Positions 1 to 9,024 of a DNA stretch of 64,000 nucleotides are shown here, piece by piece; the stretch's first letter is position 1, and every line of letters starts with the position of its first letter. Under the pieces are notes generated by a model, which had not been told where the DNA came from, ran no database searches, and saw nothing but the letters and a program-made list of their open reading frames with translations. The translations under genes and the position numbers were made by a program. The DNA lies in contig CAVWQS010000009.1 in NCBI GenBank assembly GCA_963757155.1, positions 372,001-436,000 on the forward strand, in the 5' to 3' direction. The DNA is from DASXQK01 sp963757155. GTDB lineage: Bacteria; Pseudomonadota; Alphaproteobacteria; Dongiales; Dongiaceae.

Positions 1-692
1 TTGTAGAGCTTGTTGTCGCAGAGATAACCCACCTCATTGGGATCGATGAGGATCTCGTAGAAGACGAAATTCCCGTTCTGATCGATCAGCGGACCGCTGA
101 AGGCCTGCGAAATATCGCCGCCCAGATTGGCGGCATTGAGCTCGCCCACCGCGGAGATCACGCCGAGGAAGCGGGTCGAGCGAGGGTTCACGGGCGCAGC
201 GGTATTGAGGCGGAAGGGCGCCAGCCCCTTGCTCACCGGCAGCGCCGGGTCGCGGGTGAGGACGAGCTTGCGCATCGCGGCCGGCTGGGCGCAGGCCGCG
301 GGCACGGCGCCGCCGACCTGGAAAATCGTGCTGCCCTCATGCCACAGCGTCCAATGGGGCGGGCCGAAATAGCTGTCCTCGAGATTGGGCGCCGGCTGGC
401 CCTGGTTGTTCGTCGGCCAATTCAGCGCCAAGAACATCTGCCAGGCATTGAGATCGAACTCCCGCTGCAGCAGGGCGAATTGCCCGGCATTCCCCAGCTT
501 ATCCTTGAGCGCGATGTCGACATCGCCCGGCATCTGCGGCGTCACTGCCGGCGAGAAATCCGGGAAGGCCGCGAGATAAGCGGGAGTCGCCGGCTGAGCG
601 CTAAGCTCCGCGGCCGATGTCAGCGTGAGCAGCAAGCTGGCCGCTGTGATTCCAAGGCGGCGAGACAAACCTCCGGACATGCCGATCTTCAT
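1..692 (-). CDS. Secreted protein of unknown function, cut by the window edge
   Basis: The frame opens at an ATG whose complement is 690-692, preceded by a strong GGGAGGGG ribosome site, and runs without a stop to base 1, so at least 230 residues are present and the C-terminus is missing. The first 28 residues look like a Sec signal peptide: K and two R, then a hydrophobic ITAASLLLTLTSAA stretch and a plausible cleavage site near residues 28-33. The mature part is rich in aromatic residues, with a WQMFLALNWP segment at about 84-93 and a YEILIDPNEVGYL segment near the truncation. I do not recognise the family with certainty and assign no function. It stands alone, separated from the next gene by a 738-base gap. 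Confidence 0.75.
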   Translation of the reverse strand, partial: MKIGMSGGLSRRLGITAASLLLTLTSAAELSAQPATPAYLAAFPDFSPAVTPQMPGDVDIALKDKLGNAGQFALLQREFDLNAWQMFLALNWPTNNQGQPAPNLEDSYFGPPHWTLWHEGSTIFQVGGAVPAACAQPAAMRKLVLTRDPALPVSKGLAPFRLNTAAPVNPRSTRFLGVISAVGELNAANLGGDISQAFSGPLIDQNGNFVFYEILIDPNEVGYLCDNKLY

Positions 693-946
693 GATCCCCT
701 CCCATTGCCATGCGTGAGCCGAGGATCATCAAATACGAATATTGTTTCTTTTCAGTAAACGCGGCTATTTGACTCCGCGGGTCTTGGAAAATTTCATCAA
801 TATCAAGAAAATTTCATATCGCCGCGATGGACGCCAATGCGGTGACTCGTCTTCGGCAGTGCGACCCTGTTGCTGTCATCTGGCCTGTCGGACGGGGATC
901 CGCCAAAACGTCATCACGATTCTCGTCTTGCTCAGGCTTGTCCCAC

Positions 947-1260
947 GGCTGTCCGGTTCGGATTCCACGAACGAAGCGAACAACGCCAGCGCCAGTGGCC
1001 GCCCGCTGGGAGGCGGGTTGTCAGAATACGGAATGGCAAACGCTGCTCCCATTCGCGTCATGCTCGGGCTTGTCCCGAGCATCCACGCCTTTACGACAGC
1101 TGACCTCGTGAGTTGATCGACAAAAGGGCGCGAAGCGTCTCGGCTCAGGTCTATTTCTCCGCCATCCCCCAAGCGGAGCGGCCCTAAGACGTGGATGCTC
1201 GGGACAAGCCCGAGCATGACTGTTGGGAGAGCGAGGCTCACTGACGTGAACCGGACAGCC
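947..1260. repeat. Nested inverted repeats in the 693-1430 gap (MITE-like)
   Basis: The 738-base gap between 692 and 1431 has no convincing gene; the short frames in it lack family features and ribosome sites. It holds two nested perfect inverted repeats. The outer 13-base arms (GGCTGTCCGGTTC) lie at 947-959 and 1248-1260. The inner 31-base arms lie at 1057-1087 and 1190-1220, and each contains its own palindrome (CTCGGG-CTTGT-CCCGAG). A decayed related copy lies around 921-946. The GTCAT-palindrome-ATCC layout matches the repeat at 47660-47745 and is common in alphaproteobacterial genomes. No target-site duplication is evident next to the outer arms. Confidence 0.7.
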
Positions 1261-1430
1261 GCAGCCGCGCGATTGAGGGTGGCGCCGACAACCGGAGCCG
1301 GACATCTGTCGACCATCAGGGCTGTGAGAGTAGGTTTGCCCAGCTTCAACCGGCTAGTCGCCCCGGCGGGCCTCTTCCCCTCTCCCGCGCCATGAAGCGC
1401 GGGAGAGGGATCGTCAGATCAAGGGCGCGC

Positions 1431-2724
1431 TTATCCCGCGCCGTTGAACCTCGCATAGGCGGTCTGCCAGAGCTTCAGGCCTTGGTTGGTGAGCGCCGCC
1501 TCCTGCAGGGAATCCGGGCCCAGATCGTCCGGCGTCATGACCGCCGCGCGCAGGCTTTCGGGGATCAGCTTGCTGGCGATCAGGGATTCCGCCGTGATCG
1601 AGGTGATGGGCGGCTGGTAGCCGTTGAAGTTCACGAAATTGCTGTAGGCGTTCTGCTCGTCGAGCAGGAAGTTCAGCCAGAGATGGGCCAGCACCGGCTT
1701 GGTCGAGGTCGAGCAGACGGCCCACATGTCGTTCTGGATCGGTCCCTTGCCGCGGGCGGGCGTCCAGTAGCTGAGCGCGTTCGGATCGCCGCCCTTGGGC
1801 ATATAGGCGAAGACGCCGCTGAGCAGATTGCCCGACCAGGAGTGAGCGAGCCAGCAGGTGCCTTCGGGCAGGGTCTGATAGCCCGTGATGTTGACCTTCA
1901 CATTGCTGATCTTGACCAGCTCCAGAAGGTCGGCCAGCGCCTGGTCGATGATCTTCGGGATCCTCGGTGTTGAGGTCGTATTCGCCGCGATAGAGCAGGG
2001 CCATGGCGACGGCCTCGCGGGAATCGTCCAGCACCGAGACATAGCCCTTGTACTTCTCCGAGTTCCAGAAGATCGACCAGGGATTCTCGAGCTTGGCGAT
2101 ATCCTCCTTGACCTTGTCGTTCCGCCAGCCGATCCCGGTCGTGTAGATCGTGTAGGGAATCGTGTACTGCGCATCGACGTCGTAGAAGGGGCTCATGAAC
2201 TGCGGCCAGCAGTTCTTCTTGAGGTTCGGGATGTAGTCCTTGTTGATGGGCTGCACCAGCTTGCCCGCGACGGCCTGGGCGATGCGGTTGCTGATGATCT
2301 CCGTGACATCCATGTCGCGGACCCCGCCGGTGGCCAGCCGGGTGATCCCTTGATCCATGCTGTCGAAGGTCGTCACCCGGACCTCGACATCGTATTTCTT
2401 GCCGAAGGCGTCGAGCAGGTTCTTATCGACGTAGTCGGCGTAGTTGAAGATGTTGAAGACGCCGCCCTTCTCGGGCTCCAGCCCGCTCTTGATGGGGTCC
2501 TGGAAGACCGGCAGCTTCACCGGCCGGTTCGGGCGCGCCAGCGGAATGCCGCCGGGACCGACCGCGGTGCCGGCGGCATCGGCGAAAGCCTCGCCCCCCA
2601 GCAGGCGCAGCGCGACGGCGGAGAGCCCGGCGGTTCTCAGCGTCTGCAAGGCCTCGCGGCGGGAGAGTCGCCCCTGGAGAAAGGCGGTCATGATTCGGTT
2701 GGCGACGCGATCTGATTTTTCCAT
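1431..2724 (-). pseudogene. Spermidine/putrescine-type ABC substrate-binding protein, one frameshift
   Basis: Periplasmic solute-binding protein of the PotD/extracellular solute-binding family 1 type, about 430 residues once repaired. The N-terminus (MEKSDRVANRIM) carries a Tat-like SRREAL motif and a hydrophobic stretch ending AFA. Residues such as FNIFNYADYVDKNLLDAFGKKYDVEVRV are typical of the first lobe. The frame breaks at about 1957-1962: upstream it reads YDLNTEDP, and the continuation KIIDQALADLLELV is found one frame away and runs to the TAA at 1431-1433. One extra base explains this. An AGGGG ribosome site precedes the ATG. It follows the S9 peptidase by 35 bases on the same strand, but no permease or ATPase gene is next to it, so it is an orphan binding protein here. 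Ligand unknown; a polyamine, or a short peptide or amine, would fit. Confidence 0.8.
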
Positions 2725-2759
2725 GTGAAGCCCCTGTTTCCTGTTGTTTCTGGTTGTCC

Positions 2760-4811
2760 TCAGGCGGGCATGTGCTCCTGAAACCAGGAGACGACACGCG
2801 CGCCGTAGTCGGCGATGGCCGGGTGATGCTGCACCCAATGGCCTTCCTTGGGATAATGCACCAGCATGGAGGTGACGCCGTGCTGCAGCAGGGCCCGGTG
2901 GAATTCGATGGCCTGCACGGCCGGACAGTTCCGGTCCAGGGCACCGCAGATGTTGAGGGTCGGCGTCTTCACCCGGTCGGCGAACATGATGGCGCTGCGC
3001 TTGAAATATTCCCCGCCGGGGTTGGTGTATTTGTCCAGCAGGAAGTTCTCGCAGAACCCCGGGATATGGCTGGTCAGCTGCTCGCTGACATAGTCGGTCA
3101 CCGGCGAGACAACGACGGCGGCGGCGAAGCGGGTGTCCTGGGTGATGATCCAGGCGCTCATGATCCCGCCATAGGAGACGCCGGTGACGCCGATCCGCTT
3201 GGGATCGACGATGCCGTCGGCTACCAGCCGGTCGAGGCCGGAGAGGATGTCCTGCGCATCGCCGCCGCCCATATCGCCGGCGACGGCGCGGGCGAAATCC
3301 TGGCCCCGCCCGGTGCTGCCGCGCGGATTGGGCTGGAAGATCGCATAGCCCGCCTTGAGCAAAGTGACATAGAGGGAGTTGCGGCCGACGGAGCTCGGCC
3401 GCCAGGACCAGACCGGCCCGCCATGGACATCGACGATGACGGCGCGCGGGCCGTTGCCGGCGGCGGGGCGCAGCAGCCAGCCATGGATCTCCCAGCCGTC
3501 CTTGGCCTGCCAGCGATAGGGCTCGGCACGGCCCAGGGCATCGAGCTCGGAGGCCGGCCCTTCCGGCCCCATGCGCCGCACGGTCTTCATCTGTCCGCCC
3601 CGGAACACCGCCAGGCTCTGGGGCGTGAAGAAGCCCTCCAAGGTCACGGCGCATTCGCCCGGTGCGGCAGCCGGACTCACGAAGGGAAAAAAGCGTTCGC
3701 CGCCCAAAGTGATCTCCGTCCCCGACCATAGCTCCTTCGTCCGGCCCGTCGTCGCATCGCAGAGCGCCAGCACGGACTCCAGCGAACGGATCCCGGCGAT
3801 CAGCACATTCGTCTCGCTTTGCCAAGCGGTGAAGGTGATATCGGCACCTAGCGTATCCACCCGCCGCGCCGACCCGTCCTTCACCGAGATGAGAGTCAGA
3901 TCGCCCGTCGTCGACTGGCGATCGCTGGAGAAGGAGGCGACCAGGGCCAGGGATTGGCCGCTGGGCGAGGCCGAGATCCAGCCGATCTGGTCCTTTGGCC
4001 GATAGACGGTGCGGGCCTTGCCGGAGTCGAGTTCGATCAGCCGCACGCTCGCCTTGTACCAGTCATTCTCATGGGGGTTGTCGGAAGCGATGCAGGCGAT
4101 GGACTCTGCCCCGGCCCAGCAGGCCTCCCATGGGTTGAGACCCTTGGCCGTCAGGCGGCGGAGCGTGCCGCTCGCGACCTCGTAAATCCAGAGGCTGCGC
4201 CATTGGCTGTCGTCGACACCGACATCGACCTGCGGGCTCCAATCGGGAAGATCGGGATCGATCGTCTGGAAGGTATAGCCGCCCTGAAATCCCGAGACGT
4301 CCACGCCACGCTCGGCCGCACCGATCAGGATCCGCGCGCCGTCCGGCGACCAATGGGCATATTCCATCCACAGCTTTTCGATTGTGACCCGGGTCTCCCG
4401 GCGCTGGGCGAGATCCAGCAGGCAGAGCTGCATGATGCCGGCTTCGTCGCGATCGGAGAGATAGGCCAGGCTGCGCCCATCGGGCGACCATTTGGGCGCC
4501 ATGTCGATATTGGGGCCGGCGGAGACCACCTCCAGCTTGCCGCTATCGACATCCACCAGGCAGATGCGCTGCGGCAGCGATCCTTCCAGCGCCTCGGCGA
4601 AGACGCCGCTGCCGGCGATGGTGGTGCCGTCGGGCGAGAGCGCGATGTCATAGAGGTCCGGCGGACGGCGGGCGCCCAATTGCAGCCAATCCGCATCCGC
4701 CTGCTGCAGGCGCTTGAACAATTCCGTATCCCGCAGATCGTTCTGCAAGACCATCTCTCCCTGTTCGACCAGGACTTTGGCATCCGGTCGTCTTTTTTCA
4801 GCCGAAACCAC
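2760..4811 (-). CDS. S9 family prolyl-oligopeptidase-like serine peptidase
   Basis: Serine peptidase or esterase of the S9 (acylaminoacyl-peptidase/DPP-like) family, 683 residues, the usual size. Residues 1 to about 400 form the beta-propeller (repeated WSPDG/SPDG blades). The alpha/beta-hydrolase domain follows, with the oxyanion-region sequence DVHGGP, the nucleophile elbow GVSYGG, an acid Asp in the ICGALDRNCP segment and the catalytic His in KEGHWVQHH near the C-terminus. There is no signal peptide, so it is probably cytoplasmic. The start is a GTG at 4811; a later ATG (MVLQNDLRD, after GGGAGAG) is possible. It precedes an ABC substrate-binding gene by 35 bases, which suggests that an imported peptide or amide is hydrolysed, though this is inference from position only. 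Confidence 0.88.
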   Translation of the reverse strand: MVSAEKRRPDAKVLVEQGEMVLQNDLRDTELFKRLQQADADWLQLGARRPPDLYDIALSPDGTTIAGSGVFAEALEGSLPQRICLVDVDSGKLEVVSAGPNIDMAPKWSPDGRSLAYLSDRDEAGIMQLCLLDLAQRRETRVTIEKLWMEYAHWSPDGARILIGAAERGVDVSGFQGGYTFQTIDPDLPDWSPQVDVGVDDSQWRSLWIYEVASGTLRRLTAKGLNPWEACWAGAESIACIASDNPHENDWYKASVRLIELDSGKARTVYRPKDQIGWISASPSGQSLALVASFSSDRQSTTGDLTLISVKDGSARRVDTLGADITFTAWQSETNVLIAGIRSLESVLALCDATTGRTKELWSGTEITLGGERFFPFVSPAAAPGECAVTLEGFFTPQSLAVFRGGQMKTVRRMGPEGPASELDALGRAEPYRWQAKDGWEIHGWLLRPAAGNGPRAVIVDVHGGPVWSWRPSSVGRNSLYVTLLKAGYAIFQPNPRGSTGRGQDFARAVAGDMGGGDAQDILSGLDRLVADGIVDPKRIGVTGVSYGGIMSAWIITQDTRFAAAVVVSPVTDYVSEQLTSHIPGFCENFLLDKYTNPGGEYFKRSAIMFADRVKTPTLNICGALDRNCPAVQAIEFHRALLQHGVTSMLVHYPKEGHWVQHHPAIADYGARVVSWFQEHMPA

Positions 4812-4920
4812 CCCATCGCTGCCTCGCGGGGAAGGCAGCTAGTGGCGCGTCAGCTTGCAGGAAGAATAGGGGTGAGATCGGCGCGCGGCAATTGACTTAT
4901 GCGAGGGATTCGCAGTTGCC

Positions 4921-5482
4921 TCACCCCACCATGCGGCGGAAGACGGAATCCCGGCGGACGAGCAGATGATAGAGAGCCGCCCCGATATGGAGGACGACGA
5001 GGGCCGCCAGAGCGAAGGCGCCCCAGATGTGAATCGCGAAGAGGGTATTGGCGAGGGGCCGGTCGGGTGCGACCAGCGGTGGAAGGTCGAAGAGCCCATA
5101 GAATATGCACCGGCGCGCCGAAGGCCGAGGAGCCGAGCCAGCCGATGATGGGCAGGATCAGGATGAAGGCATAGAGCAGCCGGTGGCTGAGCCAGGCCGA
5201 CAGCTTGATCCAGCCGGGCGTCTCGGGCGGCAGGGGCGGCGGCGGGTGCCAGAGACGCCACAACAGGCGCAGCGCCGCCAGGGCAAACACCGTGGCACCG
5301 AGGGAGCGATGCAGATCGAACAATTGGTTCTGCAGTTCGCCCTGCCCCACCCGCAGCATGGTGAGCCCGACGAAGAAAGCGACGATGACAAAGACCGCCG
5401 TCAGCCAATGCGCCACCCGAGCCGGCAGGGAATAGATCGCCGAGGCGCCCACGCCGCTGTCCAAGGCGGCGGCCCGGGTCAT
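4921..5482 (-). pseudogene. Cytochrome b561 family protein, one frameshift
   Basis: Four-helix di-haem membrane electron carrier, about 187 residues. The first part runs from ATG 5482 with helices and haem-ligand histidines in PARVAHWLTAVFVI, FDLHRSLGATVF and LSHRLLYAFILILP. After GAPVH the annotated frame turns into low-complexity R/P-rich sequence. The true continuation (FYGLFDLPPLVAPDRPLAN, then AIHIWGAFALAALVVLHIGAAL with the fourth-helix histidines) lies in another frame and ends at the TGA whose complement is 4921-4923. One base missing at about 5101-5107 accounts for it. The gene overlaps the end of the GTP cyclohydrolase gene by 4 bases (ATGA), so the two are probably translated together. 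It may pass electrons from the quinone pool to a periplasmic acceptor. Confidence 0.85.
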
Positions 5483-6609
5483 CGGCTCCGCCCGCCCTCG
5501 GCGCGACGCGGCTGGCTCAGGAGCTTCTCGAGGGTATGGCCCGCGCGCTTGGCCTTGGTGGAGAGATAGCGGTGGTTTTCCCGGGTCACCAGACCGGTCA
5601 GCGGCTGCACTTCCGCGACCTCGATGCCGGCGCGTCCGAGCGCGGCGATCTTGTCCGGGTTGTTGGTGAGCAGGCGGATCCGACGATAGCCGAGCTGCAG
5701 GAGCATGCTTGCGGCGATATCGTAGCGGCGCTCATCGGCGTCATAGCCGAGCATCGCATCGGCATCGATGGTATCGAGACCGGCATCCTGCAGGGCATAG
5801 GCCCGCATCTTGTTGCGGATGCCGGTGCCGCGGCCTTCCTGATCGAGATAGAGCAGCACACCGCTGCCGGCCTCGGTCAGGCGGGCGACGGCCTTGCGCA
5901 GCTGGTCGCCGCAGTCGCAGCGCAGCGAGCCGAAGAGATCGCCCGTCAGGCAGGCCGAATGCAGCCGCACGGTGACGGGACCCTCCGGATCGGGAGTCCC
6001 GAAGACGATGGCGATCTGATCGCGCAGCACCGAGCCGCCGCGAAAGACGATGAAGCTGGCCTCCACATCACCTGCCAAGGGAACGACGGCGCGCGAGACG
6101 ATCTCCAGGCGGTGGTGGTTGCGGCCGAGGGCCGATTGCGCCTGCTCCAAGGTCAGGCGGTGGACCGGCGGCACGACGGACCGGCCCATCTCAGCGACCA
6201 GCACCGCCGGCAGGAGCAGCGCATGCTTGCAGAGCTCGATACCCATCAGCGCCATCGCCTCGGCGGGGATCCAAATCTTGGGGGGCTCGGCATCCGATGG
6301 CCCGGCCAGGCGGCAAATCGCCGCATGATCGAGCCCGCCGACATGGATGGACACGCCACCCTCGACCGGCAGGCCGATGGCCCGGGCCCGGGTCTTCGAC
6401 AGCGCAAGCGAGATCTCGATCTCGGGATTGGCGGCGATCGCCGCGAAGACGCTGGGCGAGAGCGCATCGACCGCCGCCAGCATCACCTGCCCCTGGGCCC
6501 CGTCCAGCAGGATAGGACGCCCGGCGCGCAGCTCGGCAAGCGCGCGATCCACCGCGACCTGCGCCTCGTCCTGGAACAATCCGCTGAAGGCTTTCCAAGC
6601 TTGATCCAA
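5479..6609 (-). CDS. ribA: GTP cyclohydrolase II with degenerate N-terminal DHBP-synthase-like domain
   Basis: Opens the imidazole ring of GTP to give 2,5-diamino-6-ribosylamino-4(3H)-pyrimidinone 5'-phosphate, formate and pyrophosphate, the first step of riboflavin synthesis. It has 376 residues. The C-terminal half carries the zinc cysteines in CLTGDLFGSLRCDCG, the YLDQEGRGTGIRNK segment, ADERRYDIAA and RLLTNNPDKI. The first 150 residues resemble DHBP synthase (GRPILLDGAQG...VMLAAVD) but lack its acidic active-site loop, as in the longer RibA-like proteins of alphaproteobacteria. The usual HSEC before the zinc site is HSAC here. It is divergent from a stand-alone RibD reductase domain 148 bases away and sits next to PTPS-like and glycosyltransferase genes, so it may serve a pathway other than riboflavin. 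A housekeeping role cannot be excluded. Confidence 0.9.
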   Translation of the reverse strand: MDQAWKAFSGLFQDEAQVAVDRALAELRAGRPILLDGAQGQVMLAAVDALSPSVFAAIAANPEIEISLALSKTRARAIGLPVEGGVSIHVGGLDHAAICRLAGPSDAEPPKIWIPAEAMALMGIELCKHALLLPAVLVAEMGRSVVPPVHRLTLEQAQSALGRNHHRLEIVSRAVVPLAGDVEASFIVFRGGSVLRDQIAIVFGTPDPEGPVTVRLHSACLTGDLFGSLRCDCGDQLRKAVARLTEAGSGVLLYLDQEGRGTGIRNKMRAYALQDAGLDTIDADAMLGYDADERRYDIAASMLLQLGYRRIRLLTNNPDKIAALGRAGIEVAEVQPLTGLVTRENHRYLSTKAKRAGHTLEKLLSQPRRAEGGRSR

Positions 6610-6757
6610 GGCGCGTTACTCTCTAGCTGATGGGAACCGTCGCGGGCGCCCCATGAATCGATACACCCGGGGACCCTCGCGAGACGTACAACTCTGCGTG
6701 AGGAACAGTTGAGCGGGCAGGACGTTGCAGCCGCTCACGGAGATGGGAACGCTCGGC

Positions 6758-7531
6758 ATGGTGCGCAAGTCGATCTTGTCGAGCCTATGGTCGCAGCTCC
6801 TGGCGCAGGCGGCGGGCGAAGCCGTCCGGCCGCCGGCGCGGCTCACCGGCGCTGCGCGCGGCTTCTGGCAGATCTATGCGCCCATCGCCGAGGGCCGCGC
6901 TGATACGAGCTTCGTTCTCGGCCAGCTCGGCCAATCCCTGGATGGACGGATCGCCACCGCAACGGGCCATTCGCACTACGTCAACGGACCCGAAGCGATC
7001 GATCATCTGCATCGCCTGCGCGCGCTGGTCGATGCGGTGGTGGTGGGGATTGGAACCGTGATTGCGGATGATCCGCAGCTGACTGTCCGCCGCGCCACGG
7101 GTTCTCATCCCGCGCGGGTGGTGATCGATCCCAACGCTCGCCTGCCGCCGAATGCGCGGGTGCTGGCGGAGGACGGGGTGCCCGTCTTTCTCCTGCAAGG
7201 CCGGGAGCGGCAGGTGCCCAGACGCGCAACGCCGATCCTCCTGCCGATGCACGAGGGCCATATCCATCCGGGAGATATCGTGGCGGCGCTGGCAGAGCGC
7301 GGCTTCAAGCGGCTGCTGGTCGAAGGCGGTGCCAAGACTCTCTCGGCCTTCCTGGCAGCCGGCGCCCTCGACCGGCTCCATCTTTGCGTGGCGCCGCTGG
7401 TGATCGGCGCGGGCCCCGTCGGCCTCGACCTGCCGCCGATCGACCGCCTCGAGGAGGCGTTGCGGCCGGAGGTCTCGATTCACCGGCTGGGCGCCGATGT
7501 GCTGTTCGACTGTCGCTTCCTCGGAAAATGA
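6758..7531 (+). CDS. Stand-alone RibD C-terminal (reductase) domain protein
   Basis: NADPH-dependent reductase of the RibD C-terminal/DHFR-like fold, about 257 residues. In riboflavin synthesis this domain reduces the ribose of the GTP-cyclohydrolase product. The recognisable core starts at FVLGQLGQSLDGRIATATGHS, followed by YVNGPEAIDHLHRLRALVDAVVVGIGTVIADDPQLTVR and, near the end, KRLLVEGGAKTLSAFL and the RLHLCVAPLVIGAG segment. The deaminase half of bifunctional RibD is absent. The start is uncertain: TTG 6725, ATG 6743 and ATG 6758 are in frame, and 6758 has the best-spaced GGGA. It is divergent from the GTP cyclohydrolase gene. I looked for an FMN riboswitch in 6610-6757 and did not see one. 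Confidence 0.85.
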   Translation: MVRKSILSSLWSQLLAQAAGEAVRPPARLTGAARGFWQIYAPIAEGRADTSFVLGQLGQSLDGRIATATGHSHYVNGPEAIDHLHRLRALVDAVVVGIGTVIADDPQLTVRRATGSHPARVVIDPNARLPPNARVLAEDGVPVFLLQGRERQVPRRATPILLPMHEGHIHPGDIVAALAERGFKRLLVEGGAKTLSAFLAAGALDRLHLCVAPLVIGAGPVGLDLPPIDRLEEALRPEVSIHRLGADVLFDCRFLGK

Positions 7532-7535
7532 GAAG

Positions 7536-8648
7536 CTAGGAAAGCGCCGGCGGTGCATCCCGCGTCGCAAAGCGTTGCAGCGCTGCGGCGACGTCCCGCG
7601 CGGTGTCCGGCCAGCCTGGCAGTTCGAGGGCCGCGGTGCGGGCGCCCGAGGCATAGCGCGCGCGCAAGGCGGGATCGCCGATCAGCTGCGCCAGCGCGCC
7701 GGCGAGAGCCGCGACATCATCCGGCGGCACGAGGATGCCGGCATCGGGCGGCACGGCTTCGGGGATCGCGCCCGCCGTCGTGGCGATGACCGGCAGGCCA
7801 TGCTGCATGGCCTCGGCGAAGACCATGCCATAGCCCTCATGGCGGCTCGCGAGAACGAAGATATCGGCGGTGTCATAGGCTGATGAGAGATCGGCCGTCT
7901 CGCCCGCCAGGATGATGCGGGATTGCAGGCCGTGGCGTGCGATTCGCCCCCGGAGATCGGCAGCAGTTGCCGGCGCGCGATCCGGGCTGCCGATGATGCG
8001 GCAGGTCCAGGGCAGATCGGCGAGACGGGCCAGCGCCTCGATCAGCAGATCATGGCCCTTGCGCGGGGTGAGCGTGCCGACGGAAAGCAGATTGACGATG
8101 TGGCCTTGTCCCGGCGCCACCGCCGGCGGCAGCGATGCCGGATCGCTGCCGGGCCGGGCCACGGCGAGCCGCTCCGGCGCCACGCCATAGCGCTCGATCA
8201 ACCGCTGGGCCGTGGTGCTGCTGGTCGCGATGATCCCGCGAGTCATCGCGAGAGCGCGGCGCTCCGAGTGAAAGAGCGCATCGGCGGCCGCAGCACTGAG
8301 GCCCGTCTCCTCGGCCAGCGGGTGATGCACCAGCGCGACGAGGCGAAGACGACCCGCCTCCGTCTCGGCGATCTCCGGCAGGGCGCCGAAGGCAAGCCCA
8401 TCCACCAGGACCAGGCTTCCCTCGGCGAGAGCGGCGAAGCTCTCGCCTGCCGCTTCCAGATCCGCCGCATCGGGAAAGGGAAAGCTCGGCCCTAGCGGGA
8501 GATGGGCGACCTTCCAGCCCGCGCGGCAAAGCTCGGCGATCAGCCGGCGGTCATAACCATAGCCGCCGGTCAGCGTCGCGAGATCGCCGGGAATGACGAA
8601 GCAGAGATCAGCGGCCAATCGCCGCCTCGTACCAGCCCCGCGCCACAT
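7536..8648 (-). CDS. Glycosyltransferase family 4 (GT-B fold)
   Basis: Retaining GT-B glycosyltransferase, about 360-370 residues. The N-terminal lobe begins LCFVIPGDLATLTGGYGYDRR. The C-terminal lobe has LLSVGTLTPRKGHDLLIEAL, FVLASRHEGYGMVFAEAMQHGLPVIAT (the EX7E motif) and a nucleotide-binding GAIPEAVPPDAGILVPPDD. The ATG at 8648 would overlap the upstream PTPS-like gene by 41 bases; a TTG near 8619, just before LAADLCFVI, would reduce the overlap. It lies directly downstream of the PTPS-like and dehydrogenase genes on the same strand, probably as one operon of three. Acceptor unknown; the neighbourhood suggests a pteridine or related small molecule. Known pterin glycosyltransferases in cyanobacteria are a precedent for the chemistry, not evidence of homology. 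Confidence 0.85.
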   Translation of the reverse strand: MWRGAGTRRRLAADLCFVIPGDLATLTGGYGYDRRLIAELCRAGWKVAHLPLGPSFPFPDAADLEAAGESFAALAEGSLVLVDGLAFGALPEIAETEAGRLRLVALVHHPLAEETGLSAAAADALFHSERRALAMTRGIIATSSTTAQRLIERYGVAPERLAVARPGSDPASLPPAVAPGQGHIVNLLSVGTLTPRKGHDLLIEALARLADLPWTCRIIGSPDRAPATAADLRGRIARHGLQSRIILAGETADLSSAYDTADIFVLASRHEGYGMVFAEAMQHGLPVIATTAGAIPEAVPPDAGILVPPDDVAALAGALAQLIGDPALRARYASGARTAALELPGWPDTARDVAAALQRFATRDAPPALS

Positions 8649-9024
8649 GGAACTCGTTCAGCTTGACGCGCAGGCGCTCGATGCCCTCGGCCCCCGCGCC
8701 CAGGCGACCGGCACGCAAGGCCTCGGCCATGCGGTCGAAGATGTAGCGGGAGAGAAACTCCGTTGTGGTCTTCTGACCCGCCACCGCCGGCACGGTATCC
8801 AGATTGGTGTAGTTCAGCGGCGCCAATACCTCATGCAGCACTTCCAGCGCGCGCCCGATATCGACGACGATATTGTCGGGCCCCAGCTCGCTGCGAAAGA
8901 AGGCCACATCGACGACGAAGGTGGCGCCATGGAGCTTCTGCGCCGGCCCGAAGACTTCGCCGGGCAGGCTATGGGCGATCATGATGTGGTCACGGACCTC
9001 GACGGCATACATGTCAGACCTCAT
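8608..9024 (-). CDS. Divergent 6-pyruvoyl-tetrahydropterin synthase / QueD homologue
   Basis: Tunnel-fold protein of the 6-PTPS/QueD family, 138 residues. The fold markers are present: MIAHSLPGEVFGPAQKLHGATFVVDVAF, NIVVDIGRALEVLHEVL, TTTEFLSRYIFDRM and the terminal Glu region VKLNEFHVARGWYEA. The active site is altered: the usual HGH zinc motif is HGA, so one of three zinc histidines is missing; no cysteine precedes it where the catalytic Cys normally sits; and the LDH motif reads LNY. Canonical dihydroneopterin triphosphate chemistry is therefore unlikely. ATG 9024 forms an ATGA overlap with the dehydrogenase stop and is preferred over the ATG at 9012. Product unknown. Confidence 0.82.
   Translation of the reverse strand: MRSDMYAVEVRDHIMIAHSLPGEVFGPAQKLHGATFVVDVAFFRSELGPDNIVVDIGRALEVLHEVLAPLNYTNLDTVPAVAGQKTTTEFLSRYIFDRMAEALRAGRLGAGAEGIERLRVKLNEFHVARGWYEAAIGR

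Noticed and set aside
1414..3825. An 803-codon open frame on the minus strand
   Set aside because: Its first part is an out-of-frame reading of the S9 peptidase and its last part is past the frameshift; only the middle is the substrate-binding protein.
6610..6757. FMN riboswitch in front of the RibD-like gene
   Set aside because: The conserved FMN-aptamer blocks are not present on either strand of this short divergent region.
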